From NCBI RefSeq assembly GCF_000442275.2, contig NZ_KE557312.1, forward strand, positions 124,001 through 188,000: DNA of 64,000 bases, read 5' to 3'. The DNA is from Litoreibacter arenae DSM 19593 (lineage in GTDB: Bacteria > Pseudomonadota > Alphaproteobacteria > Rhodobacterales > Rhodobacteraceae). Shown one piece after another: positions 35,541 through 43,952 of the stretch (its first letter is position 1; the number at the start of each line of letters is the position of its first letter). Below the pieces are notes generated by a model. It worked only from the letters and a program-made list of their open reading frames with translations, searched no databases and was not told where the DNA came from. The translations under genes were made by a program, and so were the position numbers.

Positions 35541-36982
35541 CGTATCTCGGCTTCGATCTCGGCACCTCCGGTCTGCGGGCGTTGCTGGTGGACGCGGACG
35601 GCGCGACCATTGGCGCGGCAGAACGGCACTACGAGGCGATGCACCCGCATTCAGGCTGGTCCGAGCAGGACCCGGCGCATTGGATCACGGCGCTGGAAGG
35701 CGCGGTGGCGGAGCTGCGGGCGGCGCATCCTGAGTTTGCCTCCCTCAAGGGCATCGGTGTGGCAGGCCACATGCACGGCGCGACGCTGTTGGACGAAGCG
35801 GGTAGGGTGCTGCGTCCGTGCATTTTGTGGAACGACACGCGGTCCTCGAAAGAGGCCGCGCGGCTGGATGGCGCCGCGCAGGTACGCGAGTTATCGGGCA
35901 ATATCGTCTTTCCGGGCTTCACCGCCCCCAAGCTTGATTGGGTCCGCACCCACGAGCCGACGGTTTTCGCCAAGACCGCCCGCGTGCTGCTGCCCGCCGC
36001 CTACCTCAACTACTACCTGACTGGAGACTACGTGGCCGACATGTCCGACAGCGCGGGCACTGCATGGCTCGACGTGGGCAAACGCGACTGGTCGGATCAC
36101 CTGCTGAAGGCCGGCCACATGCGCCGCGATCAGATGCCGAGGCTGGTGGAAGGGTCGGAACCTGCGGGTTTGTTGCGCGATGATCTTGCGTCGAAATGGG
36201 GTGTGTCGGACGTGACGATTGCGGGCGGTGCTGGCGACAACGCCGCCGCCGCTTGTGGGATCGGCGCGATGGACGAGGGGCAGGGTTTCGTGTCGTTGGG
36301 CACCTCCGGCGTGGTGTTGGCGGCGCGGGACGGCTACCGCCCTGCGCCGGAAACAGCGCTGCACACCTTTTGCCATGCGGTGCCGGATCGCTGGTACCAG
36401 ATGGGGGTGATGCTGTCGGCCACGGACAGCCTGAACTGGCTGGCGCGGATAACCGGAACCTCGCCTAAAGAACTGACGGCGGACTTGGGCGAGGAGCTGC
36501 AAAAGCCCGGCTCAGTGAGCTTCCTGCCCTATCTGTCCGGTGAGCGCACACCACATAACGACGCGAACATTCGAGGCAGCTTTACAGGGCTGTCAGCAGG
36601 GACCACGCGCGACGACATGACTCGCGCGGTGCTGGAAGGCGTGGCGTTCGGGCTGCGCGACAGCTTCGAGGCGCTGAAGGTCAGCGGCGCGTCTCTCGAC
36701 CAGCTGATCGCCATCGGCGGCGGCACCGGCTCGCGCTACTGGCTGCGCGTGATCGCGACGGTGCTGGGCGTGCCGTTGGCGTTACCTGCGGGCGGTGAGT
36801 TCGGGGCTGCGCTGGGAGGCGCACGGTTGGGGATGGCGGCAACGGGAATGCCTCTCGCCCAGATCGTGACCGCGCCGGAAATTCGTGAGGTGATCCAGCC
36901 GGACCGTGCGTTGCAGGCGGAGTATGACGCGGCCTACCAAGCCTTCCGCGCGGCCTATCAGTTGATCCGTCAGGCGCAGTAG
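35537..36982 (+). CDS. xylB: xylulokinase
   Basis: 481-aa FGGY-family kinase, the usual XylB length. Marks: phosphate-1 motif YLGFDLGTSGLRALLVD, substrate-site motif GHMHGATLLD, LWNDTRSSKE, catalytic-site region VTIAGGAGDNAAAACG and the C-terminal IAIGGGTGSRYWLRV. It phosphorylates D-xylulose to xylulose 5-phosphate for the pentose phosphate pathway. It completes the xylitol set with the dehydrogenase and HAD genes. No transporter for the sugar alcohol is beside it. Its end overlaps the convergent acyl-CoA dehydrogenase by 13 bases. Confidence 0.92.
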   Translation: MTYLGFDLGTSGLRALLVDADGATIGAAERHYEAMHPHSGWSEQDPAHWITALEGAVAELRAAHPEFASLKGIGVAGHMHGATLLDEAGRVLRPCILWNDTRSSKEAARLDGAAQVRELSGNIVFPGFTAPKLDWVRTHEPTVFAKTARVLLPAAYLNYYLTGDYVADMSDSAGTAWLDVGKRDWSDHLLKAGHMRRDQMPRLVEGSEPAGLLRDDLASKWGVSDVTIAGGAGDNAAAACGIGAMDEGQGFVSLGTSGVVLAARDGYRPAPETALHTFCHAVPDRWYQMGVMLSATDSLNWLARITGTSPKELTADLGEELQKPGSVSFLPYLSGERTPHNDANIRGSFTGLSAGTTRDDMTRAVLEGVAFGLRDSFEALKVSGASLDQLIAIGGGTGSRYWLRVIATVLGVPLALPAGGEFGAALGGARLGMAATGMPLAQIVTAPEIREVIQPDRALQAEYDAAYQAFRAAYQLIRQAQ

Positions 36983-38172
36983 CCGCCGCGCGTTTGCGGC
37001 GTGCGGATGCCCAGAATGCTGCCTGCGACCTGCGTGCGCAGGATCTGCGCGGTGCCGCCGCCGATGGTGAACATGCGCACGTCGCGATACATCCGCTCCA
37101 ACGGCTCCTCCGCGCCGTAGCCCCGTGCGCCGAACATTTGCAGCGCGTCGTTGACCACCTTGATCGCCGCCTCGGACGCGAACAGCTTTGCCCGCGCTGC
37201 CATGGCGATGTCGGGGAAGGGGGACCCGTTCGGGCCACGCGATTGCGCGGACTCGTGCAGCATCAACCGCGACGCGTGGACAGATGCGTCCATATCCGCC
37301 AGCATCCATTGCAAGCCTTGGAATTCCGCCAGAGTGCGGCCGAATTGTTCACGCTCCAGCAGGTAGCGTTTGGCATGGTCGAGCGCGCCTGCGGCGACGC
37401 CCATGGCGATGGTGCCCGCGCCGACGCGCTGGCTGTTATAGGCGTTCATCAGGTCCGCAAAGCCGCGCTTGAAGCCCGACGGCGGGCGCAGCACATGGGC
37501 GTCTTCGATGAACACCTCGTCGAATTTCAAAGTCGTCTCCGGCATGCCGCACAGGCCCATGGTGCGCTCGCGGCTGACGACGGTGAAACCGTCATGGTCC
37601 ATGCCGTTCTCTGGGTCTTGGCACATGATGAAGCCGCCGATGCCCTGCTCCTCGCCTGCCTTGTCCAGCACGCGGGCAAAGACCAGATGCAGCTTGGAGA
37701 CCCCGCCGCCGGTGATCCAGTGCTTGGTGCCGTTCAGCACGTAGCCCCCATCCACGCGCCGCGCGGTGGTGGTCATCTGGGTGGCCGCACTGCCCGCATC
37801 CGGCTCGCTGATGCAGATCGCGGGCTTGTCGCCTGCCAGCACGTAAGGCGCGACGAATTCTTTTTGCGCCTCGGTTCCGTATGCCATGATCGCGCTGATG
37901 CCGCCCATATTGGCCTCGACCACGATGCGGGCGGTCAGGGTGCAGGCTTTGGCCAGCTCCTCGACCACGATCACGGTGTCCAGCCATGACGCGCCTTGGC
38001 CGCCGTAACGGGTCGGCAGGGTCATGCCCATCAGGCCCGCGTTTGTCAGATCGGCGATGTTGTCCCAGCAATAGGTCCGCTCCTGATCCCACTTCGCGGC
38101 GCGGGGGGCGAATTTGGTGGTAAGATCGCGCGCGATGGCGCGAAAGGATTCGGAGGACGATGTGTGTTTCAT
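36970..38172 (-). CDS. acyl-CoA dehydrogenase, short form
   Basis: 400-aa flavin enzyme of normal length. Motifs: FAD-side AICISEPDAGSAATQMTTTA, KHWITGGGVSKLHLVF, and near the C-terminus QMFGARGYGAEEPLERMYRDVRMFTIGGGTAQILR. The start at 38172 is chosen because the upstream Met lies in sequence that does not fit the family. It is divergent from the LysR gene at 38248, with an inverted repeat between them, so it is probably that regulator's target. It lies beside the organic-acid island and could act on a CoA ester formed there. That link is inferred. Confidence 0.9.
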   Translation of the reverse strand: MKHTSSSESFRAIARDLTTKFAPRAAKWDQERTYCWDNIADLTNAGLMGMTLPTRYGGQGASWLDTVIVVEELAKACTLTARIVVEANMGGISAIMAYGTEAQKEFVAPYVLAGDKPAICISEPDAGSAATQMTTTARRVDGGYVLNGTKHWITGGGVSKLHLVFARVLDKAGEEQGIGGFIMCQDPENGMDHDGFTVVSRERTMGLCGMPETTLKFDEVFIEDAHVLRPPSGFKRGFADLMNAYNSQRVGAGTIAMGVAAGALDHAKRYLLEREQFGRTLAEFQGLQWMLADMDASVHASRLMLHESAQSRGPNGSPFPDIAMAARAKLFASEAAIKVVNDALQMFGARGYGAEEPLERMYRDVRMFTIGGGTAQILRTQVAGSILGIRTPQTRGGYCA

Positions 38173-38202
38173 GCCGCGAGTGTGAGGTCTATGCTTTTCC
38201 AA

Positions 38203-38240
38203 AACAATCTAATAAGAATGAAATCTAAGTTCAGGTAGAT
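38203..38240. promoter_or_regulatory. inverted repeat between acyl-CoA dehydrogenase and LysR genes
   Basis: CAATCTA (38203-38209) and TAGATTG (38234-38240) form perfect 7-base arms 24 bases apart. A further AATCTAAG lies between them. The divergent genes start just outside (38172 and 38248). It could be a LysR binding region, though the arm spacing is wide for a single LysR site. Confidence 0.5.
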
Positions 38241-38247
38241 TGAATTA

Positions 38248-39111
38248 ATGCAAACCCGCGCGCTGGAGACCTTGGTTAGAATTTTGCAGGTGCAGTCCTT
38301 TGGCGAGGCGGCCCAGTTGCAGAATATGACGCTGTCGGCGTTGAGTATGCAGATGAAAGCGCTGGAGGCGGAACTGGACGCGGAACTGTTCGACCGCAGC
38401 TTCCGCCCGCCACGGCTGACGCCCTTGGGGCGGAAGGTGGCGGAACAGGCGAAGGGGGTCATCAGCGGTGTGGCCGAATTGCACGAACTGGCCAATGCAG
38501 GGGCCGGCTTGAGCGGGTCGTTTCAACTTGGCTTCATCCAGTCCGCCAGCGCTCGCATTTTGCCGAAGTTTGTGACCTTGGCGGCGGAGCGGGAGAAGAG
38601 GGCGAGCTTTCGATACAGCTCCAACCTGTCAGAGGCGCTGACCGAGCAGGTGGCGTTGGGGCAGCTCGACGCCGCGATTGTCACGCGGGTCGAGGGCGGG
38701 GCGCGGGGGTTGCATGTGGACCTGATCGCGTCGGAGCCGATGGCGTTGGCGGTGCCTGTTGCACTGGCCCAACTGGATGCGGTGCAGCTTTCGCAGCAGG
38801 TGCCGTTCATCCATTTCCGCCCCAGCACCGGCATCGGCAAGCTGATCGCGGCATCATTGGGGGCAGAAGTGCCGCCGCAAAACACTCTGGTTCTCGACAG
38901 CATCGAGGCCTGCATGGAATGCGTGAAGGAAGGCGTCGGCTATACCGTTCTTCCGCTGCCCGACATTCGCCGTTATGCGGACGGTCGGGTGCATGTGGTG
39001 GAGGGCGCGATGGAAGGGCTGACCCGCGATCTGGTGATGCTGACCCGCGACGACGCGCAGGCGCAGCGGTGGCGGCCCAGACTGCTGTCGCTGGTCAGGG
39101 ACGCGGCTTAG
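38248..39111 (+). CDS. LysR-family transcriptional regulator
   Basis: 287 aa. The N-terminal helix-turn-helix is MQTRALETLVRILQVQSFGE with QNMTLSALSMQMKALEAELDAELFDRS. The C-terminal effector domain runs from about residue 90. It is divergent from the acyl-CoA dehydrogenase and convergent with tctA, with a 4-base overlap of the stops. The effector is unknown. The 75-base gap to the acyl-CoA dehydrogenase carries the inverted repeat at 38203-38240. Confidence 0.9.
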   Translation: MQTRALETLVRILQVQSFGEAAQLQNMTLSALSMQMKALEAELDAELFDRSFRPPRLTPLGRKVAEQAKGVISGVAELHELANAGAGLSGSFQLGFIQSASARILPKFVTLAAEREKRASFRYSSNLSEALTEQVALGQLDAAIVTRVEGGARGLHVDLIASEPMALAVPVALAQLDAVQLSQQVPFIHFRPSTGIGKLIAASLGAEVPPQNTLVLDSIEACMECVKEGVGYTVLPLPDIRRYADGRVHVVEGAMEGLTRDLVMLTRDDAQAQRWRPRLLSLVRDAA

Positions 39112-40607
39112 GCCCGCCGTTTCAGGGTCCGCGTGGCTCGGATGCCTGCGCGGATGATGGCGATCACCGTCAGCACCGTCAGCCCCCAGAAGAACCATGT
39201 GATCGGGCCACGGAACAGGATCGCGGGTGAACTGCCGGACATGAGCATGGCTTGGCGGAAGTTGTCTTCCAGCAGCGGCCCGAGGATGAAGGCGATCAGG
39301 AAGGGGGCTGCGGGAATGTCGTTACGCATCATGAGGAACCCGACCCAACCCATGACGAACATCACGCCCACGTCGAAGATGTTGTTATTCACCGCGAACA
39401 CGCCATAGACGCAGAGCACCAGAACACCGGGGAAGAGAACCCCGCGCGGGATGTCGGCCACGTATTTGAACCCGCGAATGGCGACGGAGCCGATGAACAG
39501 CAGAAAGACGGAGCTGACGATCAGGCCGATGAACAAGCCGTAGATGATATCGACATTGAGAATGAACATCATCGGTCCGGGTTGGAGCCCGTGGACCATG
39601 AATGCGCCGATGATGATGGCGGTGATCACGTCGCCCGGCACGCCAAGCGCCAGAAGCGGAATCAGGGTCGCCCCAGCAACGCCGTTGTTGCCTGCCTCGG
39701 AGGCGGCGACGCCCTCAAGTTCGCCCTTGCCGAAATTGTCGCGGTTGGGTGATTTGCGCCGCGCCTCGCTGTAGGACAGGAAAGCGGACGGGGCCGCGCC
39801 GATGCCGGGGATGGAGCCGAGGAACACCCCGATGAAGCTGCCGCGGACGATGGATTTGAAGCAGCGTTTATACTCGCCGAAGGTGACCTTGTTGTCGCCC
39901 AGACTACGGGTTTGACCCTTATGCGGCTTGGGGTCCCAGACCATGGCCAGCACCTCGGGGATAGCGAACAGCCCGATGAGGACTGCGATGAAGTTGAGGC
40001 CGCCCATCATGCTGGGATCACCGAAGGTGAAGCGGTTGGTGCCGTAGACGAGATCAAGGCCAACGGTTGCCAGCAACAGCCCCAGCATGGCCGACAGCGC
40101 CCCGCGTAACAGGCTGGCGCCGGAGACACCCGCGATGATGGTCAGCGAGAACAGGATCAGGGTGAAGAATTCCGGCGGGCCGAAGTTCAGCGCGAAGGAG
40201 GCGAGCCAGCCGGCGAACAGGATCAGCGCGAGGTTGGAGATCAGATCGGCGGTGCAGGACGCCCAGAGCGCCATGCCAAGCGCCTTGCCTGCCTGACCCT
40301 TCTCGGCCAGCGGATAGCCGTCCAGCACCGTGGCGCTGGAGGCGGGGGTGCCGGGGGTCTTGATAAGGATTGCGGGGATGGAGCCGCCGAAGATGCCGCC
40401 CTTGTAGACGCCCAGCAGCAGCAGGATGGCGATGATCGGCTGCATGGAAAAGGTAAACGGCAGGGTCAGGGCCACGGCCATGGTGGCGGACATACCGGGG
40501 ATTGCACCTGCGATTGTACCGATGGCGACCCCTGCGAACAGCGCCAGAAACGCTTCGAAATTCCCGACGAGGGACAGACCCGCGAGGATGCTGTCGACAA
40601 AGCTCAT
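39108..40607 (-). CDS. tctA: tripartite tricarboxylate transporter large subunit (TctA)
   Basis: 499-aa membrane protein with about 10-12 helices. The family signature GVAIGTIAGAIPGMSATMAVAL is near the N-terminus, and FLGSIPGIGAAPSAFLSY lies about residue 270. It is the ion-coupled transport channel for an organic acid bound by TctC. Its start overlaps the tctB stop by 4 bases. Confidence 0.93.
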   Translation of the reverse strand: MSFVDSILAGLSLVGNFEAFLALFAGVAIGTIAGAIPGMSATMAVALTLPFTFSMQPIIAILLLLGVYKGGIFGGSIPAILIKTPGTPASSATVLDGYPLAEKGQAGKALGMALWASCTADLISNLALILFAGWLASFALNFGPPEFFTLILFSLTIIAGVSGASLLRGALSAMLGLLLATVGLDLVYGTNRFTFGDPSMMGGLNFIAVLIGLFAIPEVLAMVWDPKPHKGQTRSLGDNKVTFGEYKRCFKSIVRGSFIGVFLGSIPGIGAAPSAFLSYSEARRKSPNRDNFGKGELEGVAASEAGNNGVAGATLIPLLALGVPGDVITAIIIGAFMVHGLQPGPMMFILNVDIIYGLFIGLIVSSVFLLFIGSVAIRGFKYVADIPRGVLFPGVLVLCVYGVFAVNNNIFDVGVMFVMGWVGFLMMRNDIPAAPFLIAFILGPLLEDNFRQAMLMSGSSPAILFRGPITWFFWGLTVLTVIAIIRAGIRATRTLKRRA

Positions 40608-41086
40608 GGCAGCCTCACGAAGTTGCCCTGCGGGATCGCGACGCTGGCGATATGGGCGAAGAAGACATAGAGCACAAGCGGCACGCAGACCGCGCAGATC
40701 AGCGCGGTTTTGGGGTGCGAGGTGCGGACCAGAAAGGCGGTGGCCACGAAGGCCAGCATGGAGGTCCAGACCATGCCAAGGCGCGGCAGGCCGAACATGT
40801 AGATCACCATGACGACTGCCATGATCAGCAGGCGGCCATAGCCGCCGGACACCTCGGCGGGCGCGGGCGTCAGGTCTTCAGAGGAGAAGTGGCCGGTGAC
40901 GGTCAACCCGATGCCGGTCAGGATCGTCAGGGCCGCAAGCGTGTAGGGCCAGAAGACCGGAGACAGGATGATGTTGCGCACATTGCTTGGAGAGGACACC
41001 CAGTTGGGTATTGCGACGAGCATCAGGAAAAGCCCCGCAATGATGGCGACGATGCCGATGAGCGTTTGCCGGTGAAGGTTCTGCAT
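40604..41086 (-). CDS. tctB: tripartite tricarboxylate transporter small subunit (TctB)
   Basis: 160-aa membrane protein with four predicted helices (about residues 9-27, 45-63, 85-105 and 110-150). The family is recognised from size, hydrophobic pattern and position between tctA and tctC. The start at 41086 is the Met of MQNLHRQTLIG. Earlier in-frame codons run into the intergenic region. It assists TctA in uptake of an organic acid. Confidence 0.88.
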   Translation of the reverse strand: MQNLHRQTLIGIVAIIAGLFLMLVAIPNWVSSPSNVRNIILSPVFWPYTLAALTILTGIGLTVTGHFSSEDLTPAPAEVSGGYGRLLIMAVVMVIYMFGLPRLGMVWTSMLAFVATAFLVRTSHPKTALICAVCVPLVLYVFFAHIASVAIPQGNFVRLP

Positions 41087-41156
41087 GGGGGCGCCTCTGC
41101 AAGATAGAAAAACGGCGCGCGATGGGGATGCCACGCGCGCCGGTCAAATCACGGAC

Positions 41157-42134
41157 TTAGCCTTCTACGCGCATGCCCAGCTTATCCACCAGCGCCTTGA
41201 AGGTCTGGTATTGCTCCTGGATGAACGCATTTGCGTCTTCAGGGCTCATCACGTTGATGATAGAGCCACGTGCCTCCATCGAACTGACGAATTCCTCGTC
41301 ACCCGCTGCGGCGGCCATCCACTCGCCCCATTTCGCGGCCACCTCGTCAGAGATCCCGGCCGGTCCTGCAATGCCGGTCCAGCCGACCAGCTGTTCAAGC
41401 GCGGGCTTGCCGAGGTCCTTCGAGGTCGGCGCGTCGAAGCCGACCACCGGTTCCGCCGTTGTGACCATCAGTGGCTTCATCTGACCGTTGGCCACAAAGC
41501 TGGCCAGCGCCGACGAGTTGGTGCACAGGAAGGTCGCGGTGCCGTTCAGCACCGCCGTCACCGCCTCGCCGCCACCTTTCTGCGGGATGTGCGTGGCTGC
41601 GTTGATCGGGTCCTCGACGCCGAACTCGTCCAGCACCATCGCGCCCGCCAGATGCAGGCCGGAGCCCACGCCGGAGGAGGAGTAGCTGACCCCGCCCTCA
41701 TTTACTTTGGCGATCAGGTCTTCCATCGAATTGATGTCGGAATTTGCCTCCACCGCGCAGGCGAAGGGGTTGATCTCGTAGACCGTCACGAAGCGGAAAT
41801 CGTCCAGCGTATAGGGCAGGGTGGCCTTCATCGCCGGGTTGACCGAGTGGGACCCCACGCGGGCGAACAGCATGGTATAGCCGTCCGGCTTGGCGTTCTT
41901 GACCGCGACGGAGCCGGTCGCCCCGCCGGCACCTGTGACGTTCGCCATAATCAGCGACTGGCCGACCGCCTTGCCCAGCGGTTCTGCGATGGTGCGGGCG
42001 GAAATGTCGGTGGCCCCGCCTGCGCCGTAGGGGATGACCATGTTGATCGGCCGCTCGGGATAGTCCGCAGCGGAGGCGGCGGTGGCAAGCCCCAGTATCA
42101 TTGCGCTCACGGCGCTGAATTTCGCAAATTTCAT
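41157..42134 (-). CDS. tctC: tripartite tricarboxylate transporter substrate-binding protein (TctC/Bug family)
   Basis: 325 aa with a signal peptide (MKFAKFSAVSAMILGLATAASA). The Bug-family pattern includes YPERPINMVIPYGAGGATDI, GAGGATGSVAVKNAKPDGYT and VSYSSSGVGSGLHLAG. It binds a carboxylic acid in the periplasm and passes it to TctAB. The gene is divergent from the LysR gene at 42299, which is therefore its likely regulator. It is 70 bases ahead of tctB. The ligand may be a di- or tricarboxylate, given the nearby SDH-like and fumarase-like enzymes. Confidence 0.93.
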   Translation of the reverse strand: MKFAKFSAVSAMILGLATAASAADYPERPINMVIPYGAGGATDISARTIAEPLGKAVGQSLIMANVTGAGGATGSVAVKNAKPDGYTMLFARVGSHSVNPAMKATLPYTLDDFRFVTVYEINPFACAVEANSDINSMEDLIAKVNEGGVSYSSSGVGSGLHLAGAMVLDEFGVEDPINAATHIPQKGGGEAVTAVLNGTATFLCTNSSALASFVANGQMKPLMVTTAEPVVGFDAPTSKDLGKPALEQLVGWTGIAGPAGISDEVAAKWGEWMAAAAGDEEFVSSMEARGSIINVMSPEDANAFIQEQYQTFKALVDKLGMRVEG

Positions 42135-42223
42135 AGTTTCCTCCCAAAAACTGTTGGCTGGTGTCTGTGCAGCCTATGTTACCGACATGCTAGCGACAGT
42201 GCCGGTTCTTGACAAATCCTATT

Positions 42224-42263
42224 GGTAAGTCATTCTTGTATAAAGCGGCAATTGATTACAATT
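42224..42263. promoter_or_regulatory. candidate LysR operator between tctC and lysR
   Basis: Contains GGTAAGTCATT (42224-42234) and the palindrome AATTG-ATTA-CAATT (42250-42263). It starts 90 bases upstream of tctC and ends 36 bases ahead of the LysR start. GGTAAGTCATT also appears, in reverse, upstream of the SDH-like operon at 51042-51052. Confidence 0.5.
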
Positions 42264-42298
42264 ACCGAAAGTCAAGCTAACACAAAGTAAGCCCGCCC

Positions 42299-43204
42299 AT
42301 GTCCATCAGAATGCTCCGAACTTTGATCGCTGTCGAGGAGCACGGCACCTTCAGCGCGGCGGGGGAAGCGGTGTTCGTCACCCACGCCGCCGTCAGCCAG
42401 CAGATGAAAGCGCTGGAGGCGGATTGGGGCGTGACTTTGTTCGACCGCTCCAAGCGCACGCCGGAACTGACGCCAGTGGGCCGCGCGGTGGTCACCAAAG
42501 CGCGCGAGATCGTGGCGGCCTATGACAACCTGCTGCCCTCGGTCATGGGGGATGACGGGTTGCGCGGCACGTTGCAACTGGGCGGCGTGCCGACGGCGCT
42601 GACCAGCCTGATCCCGTTTGCGATCACCTCTATCAAGGCGCGGTTTCCCGAGCTGCATGTCAGCGTGACCCCGAACCAGACCAAGGAGCTGTTGATCGAC
42701 CTGGAACGCGGCGTGCTGGACGCGGCGGTGATTACCAAGCCCCATGTCGTCCCCCGCAACATGCGCTGGGTGCCGATTGCGACGGAACCGATGGAACTGC
42801 TGACCTCGGTCAACGTCATCTCGGACGACCCGTTCGAGATACTGGCGATGCAGCCCTATATCCGCTTCACCCGCAAGGCGCTGCTGAGCGACTTCATCGA
42901 CAACTGGCTGCAAGAGAAGAACATCACCGTGAAGGACACGATGGAGCTGGAGAATCTGGAGATCATCTCCAGCATGGTCCATGCCGATCTGGGGGTCTCC
43001 ATCGTTCCGCGCCGTTGCGTGCTGCCGCCGAACCCGCTGCCACTGCGCCACATACCATTGGGCGAGGGCGCACCCGTGCGCGAATTGGGGCTGATGTCGC
43101 TGGCCAACACGGTCAAGCTGCGGGTGCTGCAAGAGGTCGAGACCGAGCTGCTGCATGCGGTCGAGGTGGGCCGGTTCGATCCGTTTCCAGAGGCGGTAGT
43201 ATAG
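42299..43204 (+). CDS. LysR-family transcriptional regulator
   Basis: 301 aa with the helix-turn-helix MSIRMLRTLIAVEEHGTFSA and VTHAAVSQQMKALEADWGVTLFDRS at the N-terminus and an effector-binding domain from about residue 90. It is divergent from tctC and followed 4 bases later by a TSUP permease and then an enolase-superfamily enzyme. It probably controls the tct genes, and perhaps the SDH-like operon through the shared motif. The effector is probably the transported acid, which is not identified. Confidence 0.9.
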   Translation: MSIRMLRTLIAVEEHGTFSAAGEAVFVTHAAVSQQMKALEADWGVTLFDRSKRTPELTPVGRAVVTKAREIVAAYDNLLPSVMGDDGLRGTLQLGGVPTALTSLIPFAITSIKARFPELHVSVTPNQTKELLIDLERGVLDAAVITKPHVVPRNMRWVPIATEPMELLTSVNVISDDPFEILAMQPYIRFTRKALLSDFIDNWLQEKNITVKDTMELENLEIISSMVHADLGVSIVPRRCVLPPNPLPLRHIPLGEGAPVRELGLMSLANTVKLRVLQEVETELLHAVEVGRFDPFPEAVV

Positions 43205-43208
43205 CGTG

Positions 43209-43952
43209 ATGGAGACCGATTTCCTGCTTATCCTCGCCATCGGGGCCGCGTCTGGCGGCTTTATCAACGGGCTGGCGGGCTTCGGCACCGCGTTGTTCGC
43301 CTTGGGCTTCTGGCTGCAAATCATGCCTCCCGCGCAGGCGGTGTCGATCGTGGTCGTCATGTCGGTCATCTCGGGCTTGCAAGGGGTGTGGCTGGTGCGC
43401 CGCTCGATCCTTGACCAGCCGCGCAGGCTGGCGCGGTTCCTGTTGCCTGCGCTGGTCGGTGTGCCCTTGGGTGTGGCGGCCTTGTCGGTGCTGGAGCCTG
43501 TCGTGCTGAAGCTGATTATCGCAGGGTTCCTGATCCTTTACGGCGGGTTCTTCACGCTGCGCTCGGCCCTGCCGAAGCTGGAGCGCCCGACGCCCGTGAT
43601 CGACGGTTTGATCGGCTTCGCAGGTGGCATCCTGGGCGGGGCCGCGTCCCTGTCGGGGGCCCTGCCGACGATGTGGTGCGCCATGCGTCCATGGCCCAAA
43701 TCCGAAACGCGGGCTGTGCTGCAACCCTTCAACGTGGTGGTGCTGGGGGTCACGGCTTTGGTGTTCGCCTTCAAGGGGGCCTACACGACGCAAACGTTGA
43801 CTTATATCGCGGTGGCCTTGCCGGTGACGATGATCTTCGCGCAGATCGGCATCACGGTGTTCAAGCGGCTGACCGACGACCAGTTCCGCCGGTTGCTGAT
43901 CGCGATGATGCTGGTCTCGGGGCTGGTCTTGCTGGCGCGGGAGGTGTTTTAG
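43209..43952 (+). CDS. TSUP (TauE/SafE) family permease
   Basis: 247-aa membrane protein with about eight helices. The first segment is DFLLILAIGAASGGFINGLAG, typical of TSUP. The repeat GFAGGILGGAASLSGALPTMWC starts the second half. The ATG at 43209 is chosen over the in-frame GTG just before it. Members move sulfite, sulfoacetate or small organic acids. It lies in an operon with the LysR gene and the enolase-superfamily gene, so it may be a second carrier for the pathway. Confidence 0.9.
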   Translation: METDFLLILAIGAASGGFINGLAGFGTALFALGFWLQIMPPAQAVSIVVVMSVISGLQGVWLVRRSILDQPRRLARFLLPALVGVPLGVAALSVLEPVVLKLIIAGFLILYGGFFTLRSALPKLERPTPVIDGLIGFAGGILGGAASLSGALPTMWCAMRPWPKSETRAVLQPFNVVVLGVTALVFAFKGAYTTQTLTYIAVALPVTMIFAQIGITVFKRLTDDQFRRLLIAMMLVSGLVLLAREVF

